Source: Bremia lactucae | Taxonomy: Eukaryota > Oomycota > Peronosporomycetes > Peronosporales > Peronosporaceae | Length of the DNA stretch: 26,446 nucleotides | NCBI RefSeq assembly: GCF_004359215.1 | Contig: NC_090610.1 | Location: 12,305,589 to 12,332,034, forward strand | Direction of reading: 5' to 3' | In this document: positions 17,589 through 26,446 of the stretch, piece by piece | Numbering within the stretch: position 1 is the first letter of the stretch | Layout: each line of letters starts with the position of its first letter | Made by a program: the position numbers and the translations under genes | Notes under the pieces: model-generated | The model's input: the letters and a program-made list of their open reading frames with translations, nothing else | Database searches by the model: none | What the model was told of the DNA's origin: nothing

Positions 17589-19070
17589 GCTCGTGCAGTT
17601 GTAGCGCGTACGGCGGTCGCGCGCGGAAAGACGAGTGACCAGTGCGGTGTGGCAACCCGATTGACGAAGTGCAATCGAAGTAACAAGATGAATTACTTTA
17701 CGGATGTACCACTTCAGAGCAACATTGGTAAAAAAAGATTTCCTGAATTTAACATTTTATTCATTTTTAATAATAAATAATTCTTTTTGTTTTTTTATTT
17801 TTGGTTTAAATTTAAAAGGCGTTGAGGAGAATTGTGTTTTACTTTCGATTAATTAGTACCAAATCTGCTAGACGACGGCAAGAGTCGGCTCCGTAGATCT
17901 GAATTAAACGAAAGTCGCTTATTTTAGTTTTGAATGCGCAATGTGGAATGGAAATGTAACACGTATATTTATCTTAAGTAAATTGGATATTTTGGTTAGC
18001 AATTTACAATGTAAATGTAAGGGGTGTTCCGTAACATAAACATTAATTTCTATAAGAGGAATAATAAATGTTATTTTCTATGAGAGGAAATTGAATAAGA
18101 AAAACGTAAAATTTATTCTTAATTAATTTAAACTTAACAATTCCAAAATTACCAAATTTGGTAATATTGACGCAATAAGACATTAGTTCTGTTAATTGGT
18201 TCGTTTAAGTTTAGCTTAACCCCGCCAATCGGTACAAGACACGATTAGGCGTCGCGCAACGAGTAAATGGGAAACTAATATGTATTATCTTAATCCTACT
18301 TGTGCATCACTAATTAGCCTGTCCCAAATTGCTCAATAGGAGTTAATTAGAATCTGACACATCATAGAGCATGCGACGGTGTAACCTAGGTGAGTAATGA
18401 GCCCTTAATTTGCATTCACTGTATTCTCTGTGCATATTTCAATAAAGCATTCGCTCGGAATCTTAAGCGCAATGTTCTGGCCCCGCACCATTGCGTTTAA
18501 AAAGACCTAGCCAAAAGCAGCCGCAAATCTGAAAACCTTACCAACATTCTGTGTGTCTTCGCCGAGCATATTGGCAGCGCGAGGGCAAATGCTTCTTCGA
18601 GGGTCGTCGGTTTAGTACGAGTAATGAGTCCTAAGTAATTCAGCTGTAGGTTGAAATAAAGAAGGTCGGTAAAAACTTTATATCTGGATCGGTGAGGATT
18701 TAGAATAAAAGCATAAGAATTATAATAAAAGAACGGTATAAATTTTATCTTTCATCCTTAACACTTCTAATATTATAGCCATTGATTGGAGCCAGCAAGC
18801 CCACATAATCGATATTATCGGTGCAGAAAATTAAGATGGAGTATGCTTGTAAAATTTATAAATTGAGTCCGAGACTGTAACACAAAAAGCGGATATCGTG
18901 AATCTCTCTTGGAGCCATTCATTCCTATCAACGTTATTGGCCTTTCGTTTATGCTTAACATTCATTGATTTGTAGCGCGTCACCTTGCCTTCTCATGTAT
19001 GCTACAGCAACAAAAATGGGGGTTCTTTATTGTCAAATTATTGCTGATGAACTTTAGAAGTCGGGACTAT
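17589..19070. other. AT-rich intergenic region with possible copia-type LTR trace
   Basis: No credible gene. The part next to 17588 should hold the PH/CHI gene's promoter. At 18016 TGTAAGGGGTGTTCCGTAAC resembles an LTR start. At about 18783 GATTGGAGCCAGCAAGCCC resembles a degraded primer-binding region of the kind that follows copia LTRs. If both are real, an LTR of ~750 bp lies between, but the end base and a second copy are missing from the window. A short imperfect duplication of 'ttctat(a/g)agaggaa' occurs at about 18050 and 18076. Confidence 0.25.
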
Positions 19071-19597
19071 TGTAATGGGCTAAAGCTGCCCTGATGTTAC
19101 ACAGTCCCATTTAGACATACATGGTGTACTTAAGATGATGGTGTATTACATAAAGGGAAAGTAATTGGACCCACCACTCGGACGTTGCTCACATTTGTGC
19201 CCAACCCTTGTGTATGTGATGCATGTAGGTACATTCACATTAGAGGGATGACGGCTAGCGTCATACGTTACGCGAGGTATTCAGAAAGATACGCTCGCAA
19301 TTCATATTAGTGTTATCTACAGAGATGACATTTTTGATTGCTAAAATTATGTATTTATAACTAACGCGATTGAATACAAATCAGTCCGAAAACTACTTAG
19401 TAAGTGCGCAGGAGGAGCCAGATTACCGCTCGCGTGACGACACTTTACTAGAGTACTTAGTGCGTTGGGTGAGGCCGCAAAGGCGCCCCCCACAACTAGT
19501 TCACTGCAAGCAAGAGAAGCAGGTTAAACCGCTTCCTCGCTGTGCTAGGGTGTGTGTCTAAGTAGAGCGTACCAGCATTAAGACGTGCCCGCCTACA
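19071..19597 (+). mobile_element. LTR C, 5' LTR
   Basis: Starts TGTAATGGGC and ends GCCTACA, so it has TG...CA ends. A 3' fragment recurs at 1727-1849, where it also ends at (C/T)TACA. It is followed by a possible primer-binding site and a gag start 131 bp downstream. The left border rests on the TG start only, because no second complete copy is present. Confidence 0.65.
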
Positions 19598-19598
19598 C

Positions 19599-19612
19599 TT
19601 GGTAGCACTTGA
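19599..19612 (+). other. Possible primer-binding site of element C
   Basis: TTGGTAGCACTTG begins two bases after the LTR end and contains the TGG usual at the start of sites that pair with a tRNA 3' CCA end. The cognate tRNA was not identified. Confidence 0.35.
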
Positions 19613-19719
19613 AAATTTCCCCGCGACCCGCATCTCTCTCTGCGTGTGAACGTGAGGATGAGCTTCAACATCGGTTAAGCTCATTTCTCCCACCTTTCCG
19701 AGCATCATCGGGAGGTGGC

Positions 19720-19789
19720 AAGGCACATGGCGCAGGAACCTGGTGAACAAGCCCTGGCTTGTTCACCAGGTTCCTGCGCCATGTGCCTT
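19720..19789. repeat. Perfect 34-bp inverted repeat with 2-bp spacer at gag start
   Basis: Bases 19720-19753 are the exact reverse complement of 19756-19789; only CT (19754-19755) separates them. The left arm contains the presumed gag start ATG at 19728 (MAQEPGEQA). The right arm is a flipped copy of the same bases. Homology stops sharply at both ends. This is an inverted duplication and should form a strong hairpin or cruciform. A second small palindrome, AGCAACATGTTGCT, follows at about 19808-19821. Confidence 0.97.
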
Positions 19790-19929
19790 TTCTGGGCAGT
19801 CCTCCTTAGCAACATGTTGCTCTGTTGGAGCAGTTTGAGGCATTCGTGCTCAGACAGCGGAGAGCCGCGTCCGAGGCACAGAACCATGCTGCGGCGAAGC
19901 CCGTCACTCAGACTGAGGATGAGCTAGAA
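19728..19929 (+). pseudogene. gag: Gag N-terminus of element C
   Basis: Gag would start MAQEPGEQA at 19728. The inverted duplication interrupts it at once, and normal sequence resumes around 19790. The recognisable part reads LEQFEAFVLRQRRAASEAQ and continues to TQTEDELER at 19929. It is helical and charged, as expected of a gag N-terminus. The next ~50-100 residues of gag are missing, and the strand flips at 19930. The plus frame beyond 19930 is a shadow. Confidence 0.7.
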
Positions 19930-20847
19930 CGAACGGTCGCCTCTTCTCGCTTGCCATTTTGGCAAAGCGACTCAAACATCACGTGTCTCAATCTAAGAGC
20001 CGCGAGTTTCACAAAATTTTGTGATGCACTCGAATCCACTAGCGAGGGTCATCACTTGGACATAGCCTCGTACTTGACGGTATATGACCAACAGGATTGA
20101 AGTCCGAAATTTTGAGACCCCAGGGACTATGCTACCCATTTGTTCCACAACTCTGAACTTAGGAATAGCTTCAGAGTCCGCGTCAGTAGGGCATCCCGTC
20201 CCTACTGCGCTCCTGCATTTCTCGACCCCTCAGTGGTCGATGCAGAAATCATGCGTCTCGCACGCTGGTTCTTGCCATCGCCCTTTGGGAAGGGAGTCCT
20301 CTTGCTGGGCATCTTTGCCCCAGCAGGGACCCTGGCATAGCAGCGAGCCATCATATGGCCGCGCTTGCCGCATTTATAACAGACCACGTCTGCATTGCCC
20401 AACTCCATAGGAGTGGCATCTGTCCTCTCGGCCGACGGCTTATACCAAGCTGTCGCCGAGGCACTGTTGTAGGATTGCTCCTCAACTAAGGGAACTTGGA
20501 TTGCCTCTTCCATCGTCGACGACACCTTTCTGAAAAGGGCCTGTCGCGATGGGCCATGCCGTATTCCGTTCATAAACGTGGGCGCCTTAATGTGCTCCGG
20601 AATCACACCTACGGTGATAGACGCCGACAGCGAGCGCATCTCTTGCACATAATCTTGCAGAGATCGTTTAGCCTGTCGCGCCCCAAAGAAGCGCGCCTGA
20701 AGCAACACTTCTTTGTTCGACGGCTGGTACATGGCGGGAATCTTTGTCTTAAAGATTGCCCTTGCAGTGAAAGCCTTCACGTCCGCCATAAGCGCCGAGT
20801 CAGCCCACTCTGAGGCCATACCGCGCAGGTGCGACATGGAGCGAACG
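19930..20847 (-). pseudogene. gag: Inverted block: gag core, zinc knuckle and protease active site of element C
   Basis: Read leftward from 20837: SHLRGMASEWADSALMAD, VQEMRSLSASITVGVIPEHI, FMNGIRHGPSRQALFRKV and MEEAIQVPLVEEQSYNSA are the retrotransposon gag core. A complete CCHC knuckle follows (CYKCGKRGHMMARC, CX2CX4HX4C, about 20389-20348). After a stop at 20202 and frame changes, the protease active-site region appears as LVDSSASQNFVKLAAL then GKREEATVR, ending at 19930; DSGAS has become DSSAS. The rest of the protease is on the plus strand from 20848. The frame of 211 codons (20837-20202) is among the best preserved pieces of the element. Confidence 0.9.
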
Positions 20848-21116
20848 CGCGCTCTTTAAGTCCGATGGAGTTCAAGTTGAACTCGTCTTCAGTTTTAGTG
20901 ACTTCTTTTTTAACGAGAAGCTCACAGTGCTCGACAGGGAGAGTCCGTATGATTTCGTCCTTGACATGCCATGGGTGGCAAGACAACAACCATGGATAGA
21001 CTGCCGTACACGCACAATTGCTAACTTTACGCAGGACACCGGAAATGATCTTCTTCTGCTAGAGGCTCATGCAGCTGATGTCATGTCCATCACAAATTAA
21101 AGTGTATCGACGCAAG
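20848..21116 (+). pseudogene. Protease C-terminal half of element C
   Basis: Continues the protease from the inverted block: KSDGVQVELVFSFSDFF, NEKLTVLDRESPYDFVLDMP, WVARQQPWIDCRTRTIANF, then LLLLEAHAADVMSITN. The FVLDMPW and PWID signatures are typical of the clade. Joining GTTCG (read leftward to 19930) with CGCGCTC (20848) keeps the frame. This shows where the flipped block belongs. Confidence 0.88.
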
Positions 21117-22137
21117 TCAGGTGACACAAAGTCCTACCCAGCTCCGAAATACTGGTGTAGTAAAAAGGACGATGACAAGTAGTCATGCGTCCAATGGTCC
21201 CGCACAGAGTTGAGAGCCTGTGGCAGTGGATAGCGAGCTAGCAGGAAGTCAAACATCGCAAGAACCGGCACAGAGCCCAGAACCTGGTGCGGTTCGAAGT
21301 GGTGCGTTAGCCGAGAAAGCAACGGCATGTCAAAGGTCGTGGTGCTCGATATTCGAGTACCCGACAAAAAGACGATCAAAGGCACGTCAAAACGTGTAGC
21401 CTTTGGATTAGCCTCAGCTCAAGAGGATGGGCTTCGATCGAGGTGTTCGAAGCCTTCGAGGACAAAATGGCGGAGGTATCCTCAGTTAAGGTGCCCCAGC
21501 ACGTCTTGAAATCTGCCGAGGAGATTGTTAATCTTTAGGAAATCTCGTGGATTCTGTTCCTGTCTGAACTTAAGGAACGAAAGATCCACGAGGTAGTCAC
21601 ACCAGTTCCAGAAGAGAACTTGGTGGACTGTTGCTCGTCGTCCACAATGAACGAGAATGTCTTAGAAACAGACAAAAAGATACGATGCGCTGCATCAGGC
21701 TGGGAGCTTGAAAAACAGCCCGTTTTTCAAGTTAGGTAGAAACACCGTCACTTGTTCCCACATGAAGAGTTGAGCCGCCTACCGGCCGATAGGGGCATTG
21801 GAGAGCAAATCGCCTCACTGCAGCCCGACCTTTTGTGTGCGTAAAGCCACAGATGGATGACGCGTGGTTTAATGCTTATAATAAGCTAAGCACGGCGACC
21901 ATACCGGCGCAAACGCCAATCCCGCAGAAAGATGTGGTGTTGAACTCCATGGAAAAGTCGACTAATTTTTCCGTGAGGGATTTAAACGAAAGTTACTATC
22001 AGTTTCACATGAGGTAGTCCGATGTAGCCAAAACGGCAGCAAGCACCCCAAGCGGTATGCTTTGGGAGTGACTAATGATGCCACAAGGTTTAAAAAATGC
22101 ACCGGGGACATTCAACGAGTGTTGGCTCACGTCGTGC
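21117..22137 (+). pseudogene. Linker and partial RT of element C
   Basis: A decayed linker (including MAEVSSVKVPQHVLKSAEEI at about 21468-21527 and LPADRGIGEQI near 21780) precedes the RT. A deletion removes the RT start near 21815. RT then reads PTFCVRKATDG, AYNKLSTATIPAQTPIPQKD, VVLNSMEKSTNFSV and STPSGMLWE, then MMPQGLKNAPGTF, ending at 22137 before the YXDD box. Several stops are present. The truncation point is the junction with the family A antisense ORF. Confidence 0.85.
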
Positions 22138-22142
22138 CTAGT

Positions 22143-22376
22143 CGACCTCCAAGAGGGGTCGTATTCACGTGGTGAATCACCACGTGCACTCGCAACATAT
22201 AATGTTGTGCGAGTGGAAGATACTACGGCAGACGTTCCATCTGCCGCAAGAGATAACAGTGCGTCACCCGCGGCTGCACGAACCGCAGCCGAAGGCGTAG
22301 CACTATTAACACCCCGCATGAGTTTATTCTTCATGCCATGGAATTTAAAATGATGGTTCTGACCAATCAACATCAT
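22143..22376 (-). pseudogene. Family A antisense ORF, right copy, truncated
   Basis: The minus-strand frame contains SAAVRAAAGDALLSLAADG then TSAVVSSTRTTL and SPREYDPS, nearly identical in protein to the left copy (740-955). Both the protein and the flanking leader continue as inverted copies between ~490-955 and ~22140-22570. It is cut at 22143 where element C RT begins; the minus frame beyond this point is a shadow of RT. As on the left, it lies just inside a purine tract and LTR A and reads away from the LTR. Confidence 0.6.
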
Positions 22377-22439
22377 TTTAAAATTACGTGGTCACATAGT
22401 GATCACCCCATCCAATGACAGTCAGAGTAATTGTCTTTT

Positions 22440-22452
22440 AAGGGAGGGTTGA
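22440..22452 (+). other. Polypurine tract candidate before right LTR A
   Basis: AAGGGAGGG followed by TTGA directly precedes TGTAACGGGG. It corresponds to the tract at 621-633 on the other strand and marks 22453 as the start of a plus-oriented 3' LTR. Confidence 0.5.
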
Positions 22453-22910
22453 TGTAACGGGGTGTATCGTTACATGAAATTAACACTTAAAGGTTGTTAA
22501 TTAATATATTATCTAAAAGGTAGATAATATTTGCAGGATATTACTTTATATAGTAATATTCAGAATTCTTATCCATAAATAGGTATAGACCGTAATATTT
22601 ATTTATTCCGCAGACTAATCAGCTGCAGGAGTAATCAAAGAGATAGTTACAGATAAGCAAGAGATAAGAATTCAATTACATGTTTGGTATTAGTTTATAA
22701 TTAAGTTAGAGTTAACAGATAGAAAGAAAATATACTTAATTATATTAATACAGTTTTCATTGTACCCTCTTTAAGCTTGTTACCTTAAAGAGAAGTCTTC
22801 CTCTGCACGTACAAGTGTACGTGAAGATGAACGTAAGGCACCACTCGCAACTGAAGGCAGTGCGAAGTGGACTTGTACTGAAGCAGTACAAGTCAGAATG
22901 CCCCGGTACA
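22453..22910 (+). mobile_element. LTR A, complete copy (458 bp)
   Basis: Starts TGTAACGGGG and ends CCCCGGTACA, with a short inverted terminal match. The partial copies at 1-319 and 322-620 cover its two parts. The hairpin cluster lies at 22806-22893. There is no direct target duplication between the 5 bp before and after, which fits a 3' LTR joined to internal sequence and not a solo LTR. Confidence 0.88.
22806..22893 (+). other. Three hairpins near the 3' end of right LTR A
   Basis: CACGTAC-AAGT-GTACGTG at 22806-22823, a looser hairpin within about 22840-22870, and a perfect 10-bp stem ACTTGTACTG/CAGTACAAGT with loop AAG at 22871-22893. In the left copy (220-304) the loops of hairpins 1 and 3 are TAGT and TTT, while their stems are unchanged. 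Confidence 0.7.
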
Positions 22911-23477
22911 TTAATAGTATTCATGCGAAGTATTCGGAATTTGGACTTGATTGTAGGTATGCATACACGATCCGCCTTTTGCAAGCGGTTCTCGAACTTG
23001 AGTTGTGGACTGATTGTCACATGAGTTTTTGTAACAAGTTGTGTAAATATTGTGCATCTTACACGATACTCGCCATTGGACGCCATAGTAATGCTCCACT
23101 AGAGCTCCATTCGTAAAAATCGAATGTCCACGTGCGGTGCATTCGAATATTCGTGTTAGCTACCGTTGTTCAACGACGCAGGCAATAATGCTTAGACGTA
23201 TTTCTTAACGTTACAGGATCAGTAAGAAAATTAGTGGAGAAATCCTCATTAATGTTCGCAAATGGTTAAACTGCTTGCCTCATATTGGTGAGACATTTAC
23301 CCTAAACGCTAAACCCTAAACCCTGGAACGGGATTTTATTTTATCTACGGATATAACGCTTTCAATATCTTATTGGTTAAAAAATGTACTGCTTTTTAAT
23401 TGTGGTGCAAGACATCTTTTTCAAACACAAGTGTTTAAAATGAATTTTAAATAAAGAAAAATCAACCACATATTCTT
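22911..23477. other. Region between LTR A and methyltransferase gene
   Basis: No convincing gene. Two overlapping frames of about 70 codons on opposite strands (near 22900-23116) are unsupported. The telomere-like heptamers lie at 23300-23327. The remaining ~150 bp should hold the promoter of the gene at 23478; I see no clear core motif. Confidence 0.4.
23300..23327. repeat. Interstitial telomere-like heptamers
   Basis: Four heptamers in register: CCCTAAA, CGCTAAA, CCCTAAA, CCCTGGA. The unit is the complement of TTTAGGG, a telomere repeat known from plants and oomycetes. The array is short and internal, 150 bp upstream of a gene. Confidence 0.75.
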
Positions 23478-25459
23478 ATGACGCAGGCACCAAATAAACG
23501 GTGGCGCGGAACAAGCGATCACAACGTCACGGAGACGGCGTATGACGCCATAAAATGCAAACTGTACGTACATTAAGCGACTTATTTAGAATATTTGCTA
23601 AATTTATAGCATCACGGCTATCTTAAGAAAACGTACCAATTTAATCTATTCCTAATTCCGAAGCTCCGCAGCAAAGCTTGGCTACTTCGAAGACCCATTT
23701 CTTCACTATTTTGTCGCAAGACCTACTCGACGATTACCACTTGTACGTATAACCAGTTTTTTTTAACAATGTAAATTGGAAAGAGAAAGCGTCAAAATGC
23801 TAATTTGACTCTGGTGTCGGCATTGCAGATTCATCGAGGGTATTACCTTCGCCATGTAGCTATGACTCGCTGTATCGAGCTCTTCCTCACTCAATGTGCG
23901 TTTACTACTACCTTAATAAGAATATCAAAAATGTTGCAAACTTCTAACTGCCATTTACAATTCTAGTCAAAACCTCGACCCATATCAACATTGTGTCCTT
24001 AGGCGCAGGCTTCGACACGCTCTTTTTCCGTCTACTCCACCAACGATCCTTTGCTGGCCATATTGCTTTCGCAGAGGTCGACTGTGATGCTATCGTGTGT
24101 GTCAAGACGAAGCTGCTAAATGACGACAATGTTCGTGTCGGCCTCTTTCCAAACAATCTAAAGAACTTGGTCATTGCGACTCCTGTTCATAGCAACGTAT
24201 CGTGGCAGTGCCACGTACCGAGTGCCTCGTACTCACTAATTGCTTGTGATCTTGGAGACACTCAGCTGTTTGATACTACATTTACAGCGACGGGCGCAGA
24301 TCGTTCCGTGCCGACACTAATTCTCGCCGAATGCGTCGTGGTATCGTGTGTTTTTTTTTTATCAATTCTCGGTCATAAGAGCTTCTTTTAATTTAAAATA
24401 TGAATTGTGTTTTTGCAGTCGTATCTGGCTCCGGAGCACGGCACCGAGTTGCTACAATATCTTTCCACGACTTTTTCTCGTGGATCAATTGTTTTGTATG
24501 ATCCGATCGCACTGAAAGCTAGCGACAAAGATGACAGCGAGGCATTTAGTTCGACGTTGCAGGACTATTTCGCAATAAAAGGCTGCACGTTACGAGGTGT
24601 GCGAGAATTCCAAACAGCAGTAGACCACGCACGGCGGTTCTTGGCTAGTGCCCAGTGGCAAAATTGCCGTATTCTTGACATGAACAGTGTCTTTGCAACA
24701 TGCACGACAATTGAGGAAAAGCGCCGAATTACGTCTTTAGAACCTTTTGACGAATTTGCCGACTGGGTGCTGTGCAATGCCCATTACGCTTTGATACTAG
24801 CCGACAATAGAAAATGCGATGACAAGGGCGAACAAGAGTGGACAAATGCATTTGTGCCGTCAACGCATCAACATCGGTACCTTTTGACTGGGACTTGCAT
24901 TCGGCTATCGAAAGCATCGGATAATGTCATTATTCGAGCTTTCCAGCCTGAAGACTTGGCTGCGGTACGAGCAGTCTTTGAGATTACCCACCTTGAATTT
25001 GGCAAAGATTCACGAGCTGTCCGGCAGTTTGTGGCTAATCGTCTACGTGGTCCTTGTGGTGACATGTTTGATGTGACTCAAGCATTTCAAACGCCAACTA
25101 GCGCTGGAATTCAAATCAGTGGCTTCTGGGTTGCCGAATGGAATCAAAAAGTCGTCGGATGCGTCGGTGTCAAGCCTTTAAATCGATCGTCGATCACTCA
25201 AGACGACGAGTGGTCTGCTGAGCTCTGCCGATTGAGTGTAACTCAAGCCGTTCGACGCCGTGGTGTAGCAACAGCGTTAATTAAAGGTGCTGAGACGTTT
25301 GCTGTATCGTGCGGTGCGTTTGATAAAATTTGTCTTGAAACCATTGGTACGATGAAAGGTTCCCAGCAGCTGTACTGCTCACTTGGTTATGTCGAGCAGC
25401 TTGATCGTCAAAAGCAGCACAGCTCTTTTAACCTCGTATGTTTCCACAAAACGCTCTAG
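23478..25459 (+). CDS. Leucine carboxyl methyltransferase-GNAT acetyltransferase fusion, five exons
   Basis: Proposed exons: 23478-23563, 23664-23742, 23829-23895, 23967-24340, 24419-25459. Introns have GT donors (GTACGT, GTACGT, GTGCGT, GTATCG) and AG acceptors, are 71-100 nt, and every junction keeps frame, giving 548 residues. Residues 1-~340 match the LCMT family (SAM-dependent methylation of a C-terminal leucine, e.g. of PP2A): KLGYFEDPFLHYFV and IHRGYYLRHVAMTRCIE, SAM motif VSLGAGFDTLFFRL (~86-99), and TLILAECVV joined to SYLAPEHG. Residues ~370-548 form a GNAT domain: VIIRAFQPEDLAAV, the acetyl-CoA loop RRRGVAT (481-487), ending LYCSLGYVEQ. The last exon is one continuous frame across both domains, so the fusion is not a gene-calling artefact. 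The acceptor substrate of the GNAT half is unknown. LCMT1-like is more likely than the tRNA-modifying LCMT2 type, which carries kelch repeats. Confidence 0.88.
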
Positions 25460-25599
25460 TTTTTTAGCTCGCTAAAAATACCAAGACTGCAGGTCATATT
25501 CGTGTGTCGTTTTTAGCAGCGCAAATCGCCTTTTTTCGCGGATTCCTGAATCAAGTAATTCGTAATTTATCAAGGGACTGGACACTAGCTGGAATGGGG

Positions 25600-26063
25600 C
25601 ACACATCGGTTGGAGAACCGTTGTTGTGGTACATTTACTTTATGGGTAAAATACCTTTTATCTAATTTGAAAATTAGCCAATTACTTAAATCCCATTTAT
25701 TATGGGTAGCAAATGTGGTCGCCGCAAGATATAAACACAATCTATTTAAAATTAGCTAGGGTGACGTTTTTAGATTTAAATAATTGAATAAAGTGCAGTT
25801 CCCCATTTGAACTTAAAGCGTCAAGTGCCTTTTTAAGGCTTGCGTTGATCTGTAAGAGATAGAAGCCTTTGTAAGGTAAATCCTCTTGGGCACTAGTTGC
25901 CAATTGGTTCTACGAACCCCTGAATCCCTTGAACTAGGATTCCTTAAGCTTGAATAGCTTGTACGACTCCCTGAGTTGTTAAACCCATTAGTTCAATAGA
26001 ACTAAGTGACTCTCCGAGTCTGAAAGTCTTCCTCTGACTTTAGGAGCGAGGTAGCTCCGTTGT
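25600..26063 (+). mobile_element. Solo LTR B
   Basis: Full-length match to LTR B at 10703-11176, starting CACACATCGGTTGG and ending TCCGTTGTA, with several small indels. It lies 140 bp beyond the stop of the methyltransferase gene with no internal retrotransposon sequence on either side. No clear target duplication is visible, so the exact ends are uncertain by a few bases. Confidence 0.82.
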
Positions 26064-26340
26064 AATAGCAAATTGATATGCAGGTCGTCTGACTGCTTTA
26101 GAACACTGATAAGCGGCTGCTTTGAGCTGGACAGGGAAGATCACTTGTTCTATCATCGCTCAAGTTGAAATTTTTATAATAAATATTTTTTTTGTAAGAC
26201 GCAAGCGAATAGTACTTTTAATTTTCGCTTTTCGCTTTTCACGCTTGCATCAACTTTACTTTTGTCAAACTGCGTTGGGTCTTTGAATTATTCTTTCATT
26301 TAAGCTTATCCAAAGCTAATGGTTTTGAAAGCCAGACACA

Positions 26341-26446
26341 ATGCCCAAGCAGAAAGGCTCACGGAAAAGCCCAATGAACTTGGGTAGTAGTTTACTGCTA
26401 CCCACATTAGTGACTAATCGCTTAGGTAAGTTTACCGTAGAGAGTA
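26341..26446 (+). CDS. First exon of an unidentified gene, cut by window end
   Basis: ATG at 26341 opens a basic N-terminus (MPKQKGSRKSPMNLGSSLLL). A strong 5' splice site GTAAGT begins at 26426, after 28 codons plus one base. Upstream is AT-rich, with pyrimidine runs and 'tcttttcgcttttcacgctt', as expected near an oomycete promoter. Too little is present to name the family. If no splicing occurs, the frame stays open to the window end. Confidence 0.45.
   Translation, partial: MPKQKGSRKSPMNLGSSLLLPTLVTNRLGKFTVES

Larger units (their letters stand above)
19071..22137 (+). mobile_element. Ty3/gypsy retrotransposon C, 3'-truncated, with internal inversion
   Basis: The order is 5' LTR C (19071-19597), leader, gag N-terminus (+), an inverted block with gag core, zinc knuckle and protease active site (-), protease C-terminus (+), linker and partial RT (+). 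It ends inside RT at about 22137, where the family A antisense ORF and LTR begin. Integrase and 3' LTR are missing. Its gag and protease differ clearly from element E, so it is a separate family. Confidence 0.8.

Noticed and set aside
19825..20100. 91-codon plus frame as an intact gag piece
   Set aside because: Only the part up to 19929 is gag N-terminus; beyond it the minus strand encodes the protease (DSSASQNF).
22075..22353. 92-codon plus frame spanning the RT-family A junction
   Set aside because: Only the first ~20 codons are RT; the rest is antisense to the conserved family A ORF.
1..26446. CRISPR array, prokaryotic defence island or operon
   Set aside because: Introns, LTR retrotransposons and telomere heptamers indicate a eukaryotic genome; no regularly spaced repeats of CRISPR type are present.

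Overview
This window looks like nuclear DNA of an oomycete, most likely a Phytophthora or downy-mildew relative. The reasons are the style of its Ty3/gypsy polyproteins, short introns with GTACGT/GTGCGT-type donors, plant-like CCCTAAA telomere heptamers and a MULE transposon with a SWIM finger. The organism is an inference; no database search was possible. The window is repeat-rich and gene-poor. Two well-preserved host genes (a PH/chalcone-isomerase-like membrane protein and a leucine carboxyl methyltransferase-GNAT fusion) lie among several layers of broken transposons.

Layout. 1-1850: head-to-head copies of one LTR family (A), a purine tract, a decayed accessory ORF reading away from the LTR, and a scrap of a second LTR family (C). 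1974-2060: a 'tatagcgac' repeat, found inverted at 11193-11285. 2443-3258: a decayed mitochondrial M48 protease gene (OMA1). 3740-5117: the C-terminal part of a MULE transposase on the minus strand. 5133-11176: a chromodomain Ty3/gypsy element (E) on the plus strand with gag, protease, RT, RNase H scrap, integrase, chromodomain, an antisense ORF, a polypurine tract and 3' LTR B. 11334-14205: weak or decayed coding sequence, including a small intron-containing coiled-coil gene. 14271-17588: the intact 1105-aa PH/CHI-like gene on the minus strand. 17589-19070: AT-rich sequence without a clear gene. 19071-22137: a second gypsy element (C) with 5' LTR, gag, protease and part of RT. 22138-22910: antisense ORF, purine tract and LTR of family A. 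23300-23327: interstitial telomeric heptamers. 23478-25459: five-exon methyltransferase-acetyltransferase gene. 25600-26063: solo LTR B. 26341-end: first exon of another gene.

The most striking structure is a set of internal inversions that no feature list names. In element E the integrase reads normally to 8681, continues on the opposite strand from 9612 back to 8682 (integrase C-terminus and the first half of the chromodomain), and the second half of the chromodomain resumes on the plus strand at 9613. The breakpoints lie in a 6-bp inverted microhomology. Element C shows the same arrangement: gag plus the protease active-site half is flipped (19930-20847) between gag N-terminus and protease C-terminus. 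Its gag start codon region also carries a perfect 34-bp inverted duplication. Both LTR families A and B carry, just inside a polypurine tract next to the LTR, an ORF that runs antisense to the inferred element. This suggests a shared antisense accessory gene slot in these retrotransposons.
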